Origin: PCRC01 sp040384665
Lineage (GTDB): Bacteria > Pseudomonadota > Gammaproteobacteria > Burkholderiales > Burkholderiaceae_C
DNA length: 64,000 nt
Reading direction: 5' to 3'
Assembly: GCA_040384665.1 (NCBI GenBank)
Contig: JAZKIY010000009.1
Location: 62,001-126,000, forward strand
Shown: positions 7,842 through 16,638 of the stretch, piece after piece
Layout: the number at the start of each line of letters is the position of its first letter
How positions within the stretch are numbered: the first letter of the stretch is position 1
Position numbers and translations under genes: made by a program
Notes under the pieces: model-generated
The model's input: the letters and a program-made list of their open reading frames with translations, nothing else
Told to the model about the DNA's origin: nothing
Databases searched by the model: none

Positions 7842-8999
7842 ATGAAAAAAATCTCGACCCAACAAACCGTGCTGATCCTGGTGGCGGTGCTGGCCGTGGC
7901 CGGCGTGGTCTGGGCTGTGACCCGTGCGCCATCGAAGGCCGCCGATCCGGCCGCCAGCGCGCCCAAACCGGCGCTGACCGTCACCACCGCCCAGCCGCAA
8001 ACCACGCAGTTGCCCATCACCCTCAGCGCCAACGGCAACATCACCGCCTGGCAAGAGGCGGTGGTGGGCAGCGAGTCCAACGGCCTGCGCTTGAGCGAGG
8101 TGCGCGTCAACGTGGGTGACACGGTGCGCGCCGGCCAGGTGCTGGCCAGTTTTGCGGCCGAGTCGGTGCTGGCCGACGTGGCCCAAACCAAGGCCAACCT
8201 GGCCGAGGCCGAGGCCAACGCGCTGGACGCCGCAGGCAACGCCGAGCGCGCCCGCAGCCTGCAGGCCACCGGGGCGCTGAGCACCCAGCAGATCAACCAG
8301 TACGAGACCTCCGCCCAGACCGCCAAGGCGCGGGTGGACGCGGCCCGTGCCACGCTGGCGGTGCAGCAGCTGCGGCTGAAACACACGCAGGTGCTGGCGC
8401 CCGACGGCGGTGTCATCTCCGCCCGCAGCGCCACCGTGGGCGCGGTGGTGCCCAGCGGCACCGAGTTGTTCCGCCTGATCCGCCAGGGCCGGCTCGAGTG
8501 GCGTGCCGAAGTCACGTCCAGCGAACTCGGCCGCCTGCCCGTGGGCACGGCGGTGGCGCTCAACGCCGCCAACGGCGCGCAGGTCACCGGCAAGGTGCGC
8601 ACGCTGGCGCCGACGGTGGACTTGCAGACGCGGGCGGCGTTGGTGTACGTGGATTTGCCAGCCAATGCGGCCGTGAAGGCCGGGATGTTCGCCAAGGGCG
8701 AATTCAACTTGGGCATGTCCGGTGCCCTCACCGTGCCGCAACAGGCGGTGGTGGTGCGTGACGGCTTCAGCCACGTGTTCCGGCTCAACGCCGACAGCCG
8801 CGTCAGCCAGGTCAAGGTGCAGGCCGGACGGCGCCTTGGGGACCGTGTTGAGGTGCTGGACGGCCTGACGCCCGACACCATGCTGGTGGTCAGCGGCGCG
8901 GGCTTCCTCAACGACGGTGATCTGGTCAAGAATGTGCCGGTTTCTGAAGCAAATACGCCGCCAGCCCTAGTGAAACCTGCCGATGCCGCTAGCAAATAA
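7842..8999 (+). CDS. RND efflux periplasmic adaptor (MFP)
   Basis: A 385-residue membrane fusion protein that couples the RND pump to the outer-membrane channel. The N-terminus has a single membrane anchor (about residues 9-26) after a short basic start. Then come a lipoyl half (VRAGQVLASF), a helical hairpin with ALSTQQINQYETSAQTAKARVDAA, the second lipoyl half (KHTQVLAPDGGVISARSATVGAVV) and beta-barrel and membrane-proximal domains. The final 19 or so codons and the stop lie in a dispersed repeat copy, so the tail was probably acquired. The permease gene starts nine bases later. Confidence 0.93.
   Translation: MKKISTQQTVLILVAVLAVAGVVWAVTRAPSKAADPAASAPKPALTVTTAQPQTTQLPITLSANGNITAWQEAVVGSESNGLRLSEVRVNVGDTVRAGQVLASFAAESVLADVAQTKANLAEAEANALDAAGNAERARSLQATGALSTQQINQYETSAQTAKARVDAARATLAVQQLRLKHTQVLAPDGGVISARSATVGAVVPSGTELFRLIRQGRLEWRAEVTSSELGRLPVGTAVALNAANGAQVTGKVRTLAPTVDLQTRAALVYVDLPANAAVKAGMFAKGEFNLGMSGALTVPQQAVVVRDGFSHVFRLNADSRVSQVKVQAGRRLGDRVEVLDGLTPDTMLVVSGAGFLNDGDLVKNVPVSEANTPPALVKPADAASK
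8941..8998 (+). repeat. Dispersed repeat family 1, copy B (3' end of MFP gene)
   Basis: Core CAGCCCTAGTGAAACCTG, preceded by a GCAAATACGCC segment. It encodes the last residues of the adaptor and supplies its TAA stop. Confidence 0.7.
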
Positions 9000-9008
9000 G
9001 GAGCGGTC

Positions 9009-12000
9009 ATGAACTTCTCTGCGCTGTCCATCAAGAACCCGATCCCGGCGATCATGCTGTTTGTGCTGCTGACGCTGGCCGGTCTGCTGGCCTTCAAGGC
9101 CAGCCCGGTGCAGGACTTCCCGGACATCGAGCTGCCCATCGTCACCGTCAACGCCTCGTTGCCGGGCGCCGCGCCCGCGCAGCTGGAAACCGAGGTCGCC
9201 CGCAAGATCGAGGACTCGGTGGCCACGCTGCAGGGCGTGAAGAATTTGTACACCAAGGTGCTCGACGGCGAGGTCGTGGTCACGGTCGAGTTCATTCTGG
9301 AAAAGAACATCTCCGACGCGGTGAACGACGTGCGCGACGCGGTGGCCCGGGTGCGTGCCGATTTGCCCGCCGAGCTGCGCGACCCGTCGGTGACCAAGGC
9401 GTCCACCGCCGGGCGGGTGGTGCTGACGTTCACCGCCGCGTCGGTGGTGGAGGGCAACGCGCCCAAGCTGGACGACCAGCAACTCAGCTGGTTTGTGGAC
9501 AACACCGTGGCCAAGCGGCTGCTGAGCGTGCCCGGCGTCGGTGCGGTCAAGCGCATGGGTGGTGTCAGCCGCGAGGTGCGCATCGAACTGGACGCCGCCA
9601 AGATGGCCGCGCTCAACGTGGCGGCGGTGGACGTGTCGCGCCGGCTCAAGCTGGTGCAGCAGGAAGCACCCGGTGGTCGCGGCGATGTGAGCGGCGCCGA
9701 GCAGGCGGTGCGCACGATTGCCACCGTCAAGACCGCGTCCGAACTCGCCTTGCTCGATATCCCGCTGGCCGATGGCCGGCACGTTCGGCTGAACCAAGTC
9801 GCCACCGTCAGTGACACGGTGGCCGAGCCGCGCGCGGTGGCGCTGCAAGACGGCCAACCGGTGGTCGGCTTCGAGGTGTTTCGCACCAAGGGCGCGAGCG
9901 AGGTGGACGTGGCGCGCGACGTGCGCGCGGCGGTGGAAGGCCTGCAGACGGCCCACCCCAACATCGCGCTGAAGCAGTCGATCGACAACGCCTTCCCGGT
10001 GGAAGAAAACTTCGACGGCTCGATGGAGCTGCTGTACGAGGGCGCCATCCTTGCGGTGCTGGTGGTGTGGTGGTTCCTGCGCGACTGGCGGGCCACGCTG
10101 GTGGCAGCCGCCGCGTTGCCGCTCTCGGTCATCCCCACCTTTCTCGGCCTGAAGTACTTTGGCTACACGCTCAACACGGTGACGCTGCTGTCGCTCGCGC
10201 TGGTGGTGGGCGTGCTGGTGGACGACGCGATCGTGGAGATCGAGAACATCGCGCGCCACCTGCGCATGGGCAAGACGCCGATGCAGGCCGCCCTGGAGGC
10301 CGCCGACGAGATTGGCATGGCCGTGATCGCCACCACCTTTGCGCTGGTGGCGGTGTTCCTGCCCACCGCCTTCATGGGCGGCGTGCCGGGCCTGTTCTTC
10401 AAGCAGTTCGGCTGGACAGCGGTGCTCGCCATCCTGGCCTCGCTGATGGTGGCGCGGCTGCTGACGCCGATGATGGCCGCCTACCTGCTCAAGCCGACAG
10501 AAGAGACTGAGCAGAAAGACGGCTGGCTGATGCAGCGCTACATGGCCACCATGCAGTGGTGCCTGCACCACCGGCTGGCCACGGCCATTGGCGCGGCGGT
10601 GTTCTTCATCGCGTCGATTGCCATCGTGCCGCTGCTGCCCACCGGCTTTGTGCCGGCGGCCGACCGGGCGCAGACGCAGATCAACATCGAGTTGCCACCC
10701 GGCAGCACGCTGGCGGAAACGCGCAACGTGGCCGAGCAGGCACGGCGCGCGGCGATGGCGGTGAAGGGCGTGGTCGGTGTGTTCAGCTCCATCGGTGGTG
10801 GCTCCAGCGGCGACGCCTTTGCACCCGGTGCCGCGGCCGAAGCGCGCCGCGCGGTGCTGACGCTCACCACCACCCACCGCAACGACCGCAGCGAATCGTT
10901 GCCGGCCATCGAGACGCAAATCCGCGCGGGCCTGTCCAACATCGCCGGCGCGCGTTTCAACGTCGGCCCGCCCGACACCGGTGTGAAGATGCAGCTGGTG
11001 CTGCAGAGCGAAGACCCGGTGGCCCTGGGCGCCGCCGCGCAAAAGGTGGAGCGCGAGCTGCGCACGCTGCAGGGCATTGGCAACATCAGTTCCAGCGCGT
11101 CGCTGGTGCGGCCTGAAATCATCGTGCGGCCCGACTTTGCCCGCGCCGCCGACCTGGGCGTCACCGCCGCCAGCATTGGCGAAACCGTGCGCGTGGCCAC
11201 CGCCGGCGACTACGACACCGCGCTCACCAAGCTCAACCTGAGCGAGCGTCAGGTGCCGATCCGCGTGAAGCTGCCCGACGCGGTGCGGGCCGACCTGGCC
11301 GCCATCGAACGGCTCACCGTGCCCGGCAAGAACGGCCCGGTGCTGCTCGGCAATGTGGCCACCATCACGCTGGAGAGCGGCCCGGCGCAGATCGACCGGC
11401 TCAACCGCAACCGCAACGTCACGCTCGACGTGGAGCTGGGCGGCCGCACGCTGGGCGATGTCAACACCGAAGCGCGGGCGCTGCCGGCGCTGAAAAACCT
11501 GCCCCCAGCGGTGAAGATTGCCGAACTCGGCGACGCGCAGGAAATGCAGGCGCTGTTCGCCAGCTTCGGCGTGGCCATGCTGATCGGGGTGCTGTGCATC
11601 TACGGCGTGCTGGTGCTGTTGTTCAAGGACTTCATGCAGCCGGTCACCATCCTGGCCGCGCTGCCGCTCAGCATTGGCGGTGCCTTCGTGGCGCTGCTGC
11701 TCACTGGCAAGGCGCTGTCGATGCCGTCGATGATCGGCCTCATCATGCTGATGGGCATCGTCACCAAGAACTCCATCCTGCTGGTGGACTACGCCATCCT
11801 CGCGCGGCAGGCCGGCATGAACCGCTTTGACGCGCTGGTGGACGCCTGCCACAAGCGCAGCCGCCCGATTGTCATGACCACCATCGCCATGGGCGCCGGC
11901 ATGATGCCGCTCGCGCTGGGCTGGGGCGCTGACCCGAGCTTCCGCTCACCGATGGCGATTGCCGTCATCGGCGGGCTGATCACCTCCACGCTGTTGAGCC

Positions 12001-12128
12001 TGCTGGTGGTGCCGGCGGTGTTCACCTACATCGACGACGCCGAGCACTGGCTTGGCCGGCTGGTGCGGCGCATGCGCGGGCCGTCCCCCGCCACCCCGCT
12101 GGCACACCCACAGCCGGGCGAGGCCTGA
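9009..12128 (+). CDS. RND efflux permease, HAE1 family
   Basis: This 1039-residue inner-membrane proton-driven transporter is full length for the AcrB/MexB superfamily. The start NPIPAIMLFVLLTLAGL is TM1. The TM4 relay pair is D405-D406 (GVLVDDAIVEIEN) and the TM10 lysine is K920 (GIVTKNSILLVDYA). The two large periplasmic loops follow TM1 and TM7, as in the family. The closing segment is a Pro-rich cytoplasmic tail. It is the last pump gene in the operon regulator-NodT-MFP-RND. The substrate is not predictable; hydrophobic drugs or solvents are typical for HAE1 pumps. The rhombosortase gene follows after three bases. Confidence 0.95.
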   Translation: MNFSALSIKNPIPAIMLFVLLTLAGLLAFKASPVQDFPDIELPIVTVNASLPGAAPAQLETEVARKIEDSVATLQGVKNLYTKVLDGEVVVTVEFILEKNISDAVNDVRDAVARVRADLPAELRDPSVTKASTAGRVVLTFTAASVVEGNAPKLDDQQLSWFVDNTVAKRLLSVPGVGAVKRMGGVSREVRIELDAAKMAALNVAAVDVSRRLKLVQQEAPGGRGDVSGAEQAVRTIATVKTASELALLDIPLADGRHVRLNQVATVSDTVAEPRAVALQDGQPVVGFEVFRTKGASEVDVARDVRAAVEGLQTAHPNIALKQSIDNAFPVEENFDGSMELLYEGAILAVLVVWWFLRDWRATLVAAAALPLSVIPTFLGLKYFGYTLNTVTLLSLALVVGVLVDDAIVEIENIARHLRMGKTPMQAALEAADEIGMAVIATTFALVAVFLPTAFMGGVPGLFFKQFGWTAVLAILASLMVARLLTPMMAAYLLKPTEETEQKDGWLMQRYMATMQWCLHHRLATAIGAAVFFIASIAIVPLLPTGFVPAADRAQTQINIELPPGSTLAETRNVAEQARRAAMAVKGVVGVFSSIGGGSSGDAFAPGAAAEARRAVLTLTTTHRNDRSESLPAIETQIRAGLSNIAGARFNVGPPDTGVKMQLVLQSEDPVALGAAAQKVERELRTLQGIGNISSSASLVRPEIIVRPDFARAADLGVTAASIGETVRVATAGDYDTALTKLNLSERQVPIRVKLPDAVRADLAAIERLTVPGKNGPVLLGNVATITLESGPAQIDRLNRNRNVTLDVELGGRTLGDVNTEARALPALKNLPPAVKIAELGDAQEMQALFASFGVAMLIGVLCIYGVLVLLFKDFMQPVTILAALPLSIGGAFVALLLTGKALSMPSMIGLIMLMGIVTKNSILLVDYAILARQAGMNRFDALVDACHKRSRPIVMTTIAMGAGMMPLALGWGADPSFRSPMAIAVIGGLITSTLLSLLVVPAVFTYIDDAEHWLGRLVRRMRGPSPATPLAHPQPGEA

Positions 12129-12131
12129 GCC

Positions 12132-12713
12132 ATGGCCTGGCTGGCGCTGTGCGGGCTGCTGGCGCTGGGCATGGCCGGTGCCAGCCTGCTGGGCAACAGC
12201 GCCACACTCGCCTGGGACCGGCTGCACTGGGCCAGCGAGCCCTGGACGCTGTGGACCGCCAGCCTCGTCCACCTGTCCCCTGCCCACGCGCTGGCCAACC
12301 TGCTGGCGCTTGGCGCACTGGGCCTGCTGGGCTGGGGGTTGCACGCCGGGCGCGCGGCGGCGCTCGCCGCACTGCTGGCCTGGCCGCTTGGCACGCTGGC
12401 GCTGCTGGCCTGGCCCGAAGTGGGCCGCTACAGCGGCCTGTCGGGCCTGCTGCACGCGCTGGTGGGGGTGCTGTGGGCGCACAGCCTGCTGTTCGCCGCA
12501 CGGCCCTGGTCGTTCGTGGTTTTTTCAGGCCTGGCGCTGAAACTCCTCTCCGAACAGGGCTGGGCCCAGCCGGTGGTGTTTGACACGGCCTGGGGCTTCA
12601 ACGTGGTGTCGGCGGCCCATTTCAGCGGCGCGCTGGCCGGCATGGCCACCGGGCTGGGCGTGGGTTTCTGGGTACGTGGGCAACGGCACCAGGCTGCGAT
12701 AATTCCGCGTTGA
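12132..12713 (+). CDS. rrtA: Rhombosortase-like rhomboid intramembrane serine protease
   Basis: A 193-residue polytopic membrane protein with the compact six-helix layout of rhombosortases. Visible features are HLSPAHALANL (His47, His52) in the position of the rhomboid WR/HxxxHxxxN segment, the catalytic GLSG with Ser104, and AAHFSG with His163 as the dyad partner. Rhombosortases cleave the C-terminal GlyGly-CTERM sorting signal of exported proteins. No protein with such a tail is visible in this window, so the substrate must be elsewhere. The gene starts three bases after the RND permease and is probably read from the same transcript, though a functional link to efflux is not expected. Confidence 0.75.
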   Translation: MAWLALCGLLALGMAGASLLGNSATLAWDRLHWASEPWTLWTASLVHLSPAHALANLLALGALGLLGWGLHAGRAAALAALLAWPLGTLALLAWPEVGRYSGLSGLLHALVGVLWAHSLLFAARPWSFVVFSGLALKLLSEQGWAQPVVFDTAWGFNVVSAAHFSGALAGMATGLGVGFWVRGQRHQAAIIPR

Positions 12714-12769
12714 CTTGTTGCTGCGGCTGCCATGGTGCGGCGCGCAGCCTGCCCCACCCTGGAGACCCC

Positions 12770-13078
12770 ATGAGCACCGAAGAATTCAAACCCAACGAAC
12801 TGCCGCCCCCGCCCGTGGCGCTGGAACCCGGCGCCGCCGAAGTGCTGCGCGTTTGGGTGGCGCCCGGCCACGAGCAGCAGGTCAGCTTCAAGACCACCTG
12901 GGAAGACCCGGGCGTCTGGGGCACGCTGCTGGCTGGCATCGTCCGCCACGCCGCCGAAGCCTATGAGAAAGAAGGCCTCGACGCGCAGGAAGTGTTCGAG
13001 CGCATCTACGCCATTTTTGAAGCCGAGTTCATCCCGGCGGTGGACGCTGGCGCCGACACCAACCCCCCGGCCCAGTAA
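12770..13078 (+). CDS. DUF5076 domain protein
   Basis: A 102-residue soluble protein of unknown function. The pattern LPPPPVALEPGAAEVLRVWVAPG, then WEDPGVWGTLLAGIVRHAAEAYEKEG and a closing ERIYAIFEAEF, fits the DUF5076 family. Many members of this family are short and stand alone. The ATG is preceded by GGAGA at suitable spacing; the open frame upstream of it is not used. It lies in a co-directional run behind rhombosortase and ahead of a MOSC protein. Confidence 0.78.
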   Translation: MSTEEFKPNELPPPPVALEPGAAEVLRVWVAPGHEQQVSFKTTWEDPGVWGTLLAGIVRHAAEAYEKEGLDAQEVFERIYAIFEAEFIPAVDAGADTNPPAQ

Positions 13079-13099
13079 GCCGGTACACCGGGGCTGGCC

Positions 13100-13657
13100 A
13101 TGGGCGCCGAAGGCCTGCGGGCGCTGACACGGCTGTTCCCGCGCGACGGCCGGCTGGACGCCATCGTCGTGCGGCCCCACAAGCGCGGCCTGGCGCTGAG
13201 CCTGCCCCACACCGAGGCGCTGGCCCAGCGCGGTTTGCAGGGCGACCGCATGAGCGCCGCACCCGGCAGCGGCAAACGCGAGGTGACGTTGCTGCAGGCC
13301 GAACACCTGCCCGTGCTGGCCGCACTCACCGGCCGCAGCCACATCGACCCACTCAGCCTGCGCCGCAACCTGGTGGTGTCCGGCCTCAACCTGCTGGCCG
13401 CGCGCAGCCTGTTCAAAGACCAGCCGCTGGTGCTGGAGGTGGGCGAGGCGCTGCTGGAAATCACCGGGCCGTGCGAGCCCTGTTCGCACATGGAAACGGT
13501 GCTCGGCGCCGGTGGCTACAACGCGATGCGGGGCCACGGCGGCCTGACGGCAAGGGTGCTGCGCAGCGGCCGCCTGCAGGTGGGCGACGTGGTGCGCTGC
13601 CGGCTGGCCAGCGGCGCTGATGCCGGCCATTCACCCCAGCAACCGCTCTTGATTTGA
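13100..13657 (+). CDS. MOSC domain protein
   Basis: A 185-residue protein made almost entirely of a MOSC domain, the beta-barrel found at the C-terminus of molybdenum cofactor sulfurase and in YiiM/YuaD-like proteins that handle Mo-cofactor-linked sulfur. Seen are RPHKRGLALSL at the start, the conserved LRRNLVVSGLNLLA, and GPCEPCSHME with the Cys pair at about 131 and 134 that typifies the family. The last codons and stop lie at the edge of a dispersed repeat. No partner oxidoreductase lies next to it, so its substrate is unknown. Confidence 0.85.
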   Translation: MGAEGLRALTRLFPRDGRLDAIVVRPHKRGLALSLPHTEALAQRGLQGDRMSAAPGSGKREVTLLQAEHLPVLAALTGRSHIDPLSLRRNLVVSGLNLLAARSLFKDQPLVLEVGEALLEITGPCEPCSHMETVLGAGGYNAMRGHGGLTARVLRSGRLQVGDVVRCRLASGADAGHSPQQPLLI

Positions 13658-13710
13658 TAGCTGAACTGCAAGGTTTCACTAAGGCTTGGTGCCAGTTTGG
13701 CTTGAAATCA
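13646..13710 (-). repeat. Dispersed repeat family 1, copy C
   Basis: Inverted relative to the other copies. Read on the minus strand it shows CAAGCCTTAGTGAAACCTTG followed by AGCTATCAAATC. It covers the last codons and stop of the MOSC gene and the start of the gap before the DUF1840 gene. Confidence 0.7.
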
Positions 13711-13825
13711 TGCCGCCCGAGCCGTTGCAGGTGTCCCACAAGCCCTCAAGGCGCCGTCTGACCGCGTTGCATCGCCATGCGGGCGCACAATGCTGCGACA
13801 ACAACCCGCTTTTCTGAAAGTCACC

Positions 13826-14143
13826 ATGCTCTACAAATTCAAATCGGCTGCCACCGGGGACCTGATCATGCTGGAGCCCAATGGGCGCCGGGTGCTGGAG
13901 ATCATTGGCAAAGACGCTGGCCCCAAGGGCATCATCCTGCCTGAGCAAATGCCGGCGGCACTGGCCGCGCTGGAGCAGGCGATTGCCGCCGACGAAGCGG
14001 CTGGCAAGGCCCCGGCAGAGACGGACGACGATGCCACCACCCAGCCTGCGGCGACGGTGTCGCTGCGGCAGCGCGTGGTGCCATTTGTGGACATGCTCAA
14101 GCGCTGTTCGGCCGCCGGCAAGGAAGTCGTCTGGGGCGTTTGA
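13826..14143 (+). CDS. DUF1840 domain protein
   Basis: A 105-residue protein typical of beta-proteobacteria. It begins MLYKFKSAATGDLIMLEPNGRR, with the family's GDLIML and GKDAGPKGIILPEQMPAA segments. It ends with SLRQRVVPFVDMLKRCSAAGKEVVWGV, another conserved DUF1840 block, after a variable acidic linker. The function is unknown. The ATG at 13826 matches the family's usual start; twelve extra upstream codons are open but not conserved in type. It converges on the Bug-family gene, and the hairpin between serves the latter. Confidence 0.83.
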   Translation: MLYKFKSAATGDLIMLEPNGRRVLEIIGKDAGPKGIILPEQMPAALAALEQAIAADEAAGKAPAETDDDATTQPAATVSLRQRVVPFVDMLKRCSAAGKEVVWGV

Positions 14144-14164
14144 CGCGCTGACGATTTCGCCCAT

Positions 14165-14189
14165 GAAAAATGGCGGCCGAAGCCGCCAT
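14165..14189 (-). terminator. Intrinsic terminator after the Bug-family gene
   Basis: An 8-bp stem (ATGGCGGC with its complement) around a CGAA/TTCG tetraloop is followed on the minus strand by five T residues. It lies 20 bases past the stop of the solute-binding protein gene. Confidence 0.8.
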
Positions 14190-14209
14190 GGTGTGAAGCG
14201 CGCTGGCGC

Positions 14210-15190
14210 TTATTCGGCGTAAACGCCCGCCGCCTTGATGACCGGGCTCCACTTGGCGATCTCGGCCGCCACAAACTTCTTGTGCTCGGCCGATTCCATG
14301 CGCTTGTCGGTCACCACCACCGCGCCCAGGCCTTCTTGCTTCTTGATGAACTCGGGGTCCTTCAGCGCGGCCTTCAGTGCGTCGTTCAGCTTGGTCGTGA
14401 CGTCGGCTGGCGTGCCCTTGGGCGCGTAGAGGCCGTGCCAGATCGTGACCTGGAAGTTCTTCAGGCCCGACTCGTCCAGCGTGGGCAGGTCTTTCAGCGC
14501 CGGGGTGGTCAGGCGCTTGCTGGTGGTCACGGCAAAGGCCTTGACCTTCTTGGCTTCGATCTGCGTGCTGGTGTTGGTGGTCTGGTCGCACATCAGGTCG
14601 ATCTGGCCGCCGATCAGGTCGGTCATGGCCGGGGCGGTGCCCTTGTACGGCACCGTGGTCATTTCGTTTTGCAGCGCGTTCTGGAACAGCAGGCCACACA
14701 GGTGCGAGGCCGAGCCGATGCCGGCGTTGCCGAGGTTGACCTTGCCCTTGTTCTGCCCCAGCCAGGCCGTCAGTTCCTTGAAGTTGGTGGCGGGCATGCT
14801 GGGCTTGGCGATCAGCGTCATCGGCACGTCGTTGATCATGCCGAGGTACTCAAAGTCGCTTTCCACCTTGAACGGGATGTTGCGGACCAGCGTGGGCATG
14901 GTCGACATGCCGATGTGGTGCAGCAGCACGGTGTAGCCATCGGGCGCGGCCTTGGCGACCTTGTTGGCGCCAATCGAGCCGCCGGCACCGGCGGCGTTGT
15001 CCACCACCACGCTCACACCGCCCAGGGGCTTGCGCAGGGCTTCTGCCAGATCGCGCGCGACGCGGTCGGTCGGGCCACCGGCGCTGAACGGCACCACGAT
15101 GGTGATGACTTTGTCTTTGACGGGGAAGTCGGCGGCGTTGGCGCCGAGTGCAGCCAGGCTGAGCGCGGTCAGCGTGAACAGAAATTTCAT
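14210..15190 (-). CDS. Bug-family tripartite tricarboxylate transporter solute-binding protein
   Basis: A 326-residue periplasmic binding protein of the Bug/TctC family, which bind carboxylates and are greatly expanded in Burkholderiales. Residues 1-19 form a signal peptide (ANA before AD). The mature protein shows the family motifs ITIVVPFSAGGPTDRVAR, VDNAAGAGGSIGANKVAKAAPDGYTVL, VNLGNAGIGSASHL and IWHGLYAPKGTPADV. No TctA/TctB membrane genes are nearby, as is usual for orphan Bug proteins. It is the last gene of a minus-strand cluster of CoA ligases and a liv-type ABC transporter, so its ligand may be an organic or aromatic acid. A clean terminator follows. Confidence 0.93.
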   Translation of the reverse strand: MKFLFTLTALSLAALGANAADFPVKDKVITIVVPFSAGGPTDRVARDLAEALRKPLGGVSVVVDNAAGAGGSIGANKVAKAAPDGYTVLLHHIGMSTMPTLVRNIPFKVESDFEYLGMINDVPMTLIAKPSMPATNFKELTAWLGQNKGKVNLGNAGIGSASHLCGLLFQNALQNEMTTVPYKGTAPAMTDLIGGQIDLMCDQTTNTSTQIEAKKVKAFAVTTSKRLTTPALKDLPTLDESGLKNFQVTIWHGLYAPKGTPADVTTKLNDALKAALKDPEFIKKQEGLGAVVVTDKRMESAEHKKFVAAEIAKWSPVIKAAGVYAE

Positions 15191-15303
15191 GGGATGTCTC
15201 CAGAGGTCAGTTAGCTGCGCATCGTAGCGCCGCGGGCCCCCGCCCACATCGCGGGAAATACTTAGCGCGGTGATTCGAATAGGCCGAGCGAGAGGCGGTT
15301 TTT

Positions 15304-15378
15304 CCGCCGGGCCGCCCCAAGGAAAAATGCGACCCCCTCGGGGGGCAGCGAACCACACGCAGTGGGGAGCGTGGGGGC
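15304..15378. repeat. GC-rich dispersed repeat family 2, copy 1
   Basis: Sequence with GGGCCGCCCCAAGG, CCCCCTCGGGGGGCAGCG and GGGGAGCGTGGGGGC blocks. It matches the complement of the region before lplT block for block. It contains a C5/G5 hairpin and ends exactly at the stop codon of the PaaK-like gene. It fills most of the 188-base gap between that gene and the Bug gene. Confidence 0.75.
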
Positions 15379-16626
15379 TCACTTATAACTGCGCGCGTCC
15401 TCAATCACCTTGCCGTCGTTTGGCAGGCTGCCAGGGGTGACGAGTTCCACCGTGCCACGCAGTTTGGTCACATCGCGGATGGCGTCACCGAGGCGGGTGG
15501 ACAGGCCATCGGGGGTGCCGACGGTTTCCACCTTGAGCGTCATGCTGTCGTTGGCCATTTCGCCGCTCACCACCAGCCGCGCCTTCACCACTTCGGGAAA
15601 GCGCTTGGCGATGTCGGCCACCTGGCCGGGGTGCACAAACATGCCGCGGATCTTGGTGGTCTGGTCGGCCCGGCCCATCCAGCCCTTGATGCGGGTGTTG
15701 GTGCGCCCGGTCGGGCATTCGCCCGGCAGCACGGCGGACAGGTCGCCAGTGCCAAAGCGGATCAGCGGGTAGTCGCGGTTGAAGGTGGTCACCACCAGCT
15801 CGCCCACTTCGCCTTCGGGCACCGGGTCGCCGGTGCCGGGGCGGACGATCTCGACCAGCACGCCTTCGTCCAGCACCAGGCCTTCGCGGGCCGGTGTTTC
15901 GTAGGCGATCAGGCCCAGGTCGGCGGTGGCGTAGCACTGGTAGGCGTCGACGCCGTGGTCGCGGAACCAGTCGCGCAGGCTCGGTGGGCAGGCTTCGCCC
16001 GAGACCAGTGCCTTCTTGAGGCTGGGCACCGGCACGCCCATCTCGGCGGCTTTTTCCAGAATGATTTTCAGAAAGCTCGGTGTGCCGGCATAACCCGAAG
16101 GCTTGAGGTCGGCCATCACCTGCACCTGCTGTTCGGTCTGGCCGGTGCCACCGGGGAACACGGTGCAGCCCAGAAAGTGGGCGCCCGACTCCATCATCGA
16201 GCCCGCAGGCACGAAGTGGTAGCTGAAGCAGTTGTGCACCAGCTCACCGGGCCGGAAGCCGGCGGCGAACAGCGCGCGTGCGGCACGCCAGTAATCCTGG
16301 CGGTGGCCTTCGGGCTCGTACAGTGTGCCGGGGCTGGCAAAGATGCGCGGCATGCCGGCGCCATAGCGCACCGTGGCAAAGCCGCCGAACACGTCGGTGG
16401 CGCGGTGCAACTGCTGCTGTTCCAGCAGCTCGTATTTGCGGGTGACGGGCAGTTTGGCCAGCGCTTCGCGGCTGGTCACGGCACCCGGGTCCACGTCTGC
16501 AAACACGCGGGCGTTGGCGAGGGAGTTGTCTTTGGCGAAACCAATCAGCCAGGGCAGCGCGGCCACCAGGGAGGCCTCGCGTTCGGCTGGGGGGCGGGTT
16601 TCGAGAGGGTCAAAATAATCGTTCAT
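15379..16626 (-). CDS. PaaK-like phenylacetate-CoA ligase family enzyme
   Basis: A 415-residue adenylate-forming ligase of the PaaK type, which joins aryl or other carboxylic acids to CoA using ATP. Features in order: the N-terminal helical part with KLPVTRKYELLEQQ, a YAGTPSFLKIILEKA segment, GEACPPSLRDWF, CYATADLGLIAYE in the adenine-binding region, RFGTGDLSAVLPGECPTGR, and the hinge IKGWMGRADQTTKIRGMFVHPGQV. It is slightly shorter than canonical PaaK (about 430-440). An AGGAGG lies before its start, 12 bases after livF. The context with ABC uptake genes supports activation of an imported acid; phenylacetate itself is not proven. Confidence 0.85.
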   Translation of the reverse strand: MNDYFDPLETRPPAEREASLVAALPWLIGFAKDNSLANARVFADVDPGAVTSREALAKLPVTRKYELLEQQQLHRATDVFGGFATVRYGAGMPRIFASPGTLYEPEGHRQDYWRAARALFAAGFRPGELVHNCFSYHFVPAGSMMESGAHFLGCTVFPGGTGQTEQQVQVMADLKPSGYAGTPSFLKIILEKAAEMGVPVPSLKKALVSGEACPPSLRDWFRDHGVDAYQCYATADLGLIAYETPAREGLVLDEGVLVEIVRPGTGDPVPEGEVGELVVTTFNRDYPLIRFGTGDLSAVLPGECPTGRTNTRIKGWMGRADQTTKIRGMFVHPGQVADIAKRFPEVVKARLVVSGEMANDSMTLKVETVGTPDGLSTRLGDAIRDVTKLRGTVELVTPGSLPNDGKVIEDARSYK

Positions 16627-16638
16627 GGCAACGCCTCC

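Noticed and set aside
7817..10138. A 773-codon minus-strand frame across the MFP and RND genes
   Set aside because: Ser/Thr/Arg-rich shadow of two well-supported plus-strand genes, with no motifs and no ribosome site.
8967..11852. A 961-codon open frame antisense to the RND permease gene
   Set aside because: It is a high-GC mirror frame: His/Gln/Arg/Gly-rich composition with no domain, fully covered by the convincing permease on the other strand.
15304..15378. Calling the C5/G5 hairpin before the PaaK-like gene end a simple terminator
   Set aside because: No T tract follows in either direction, and the same sequence recurs at 58.6 kb, so it is better described as a repeat.
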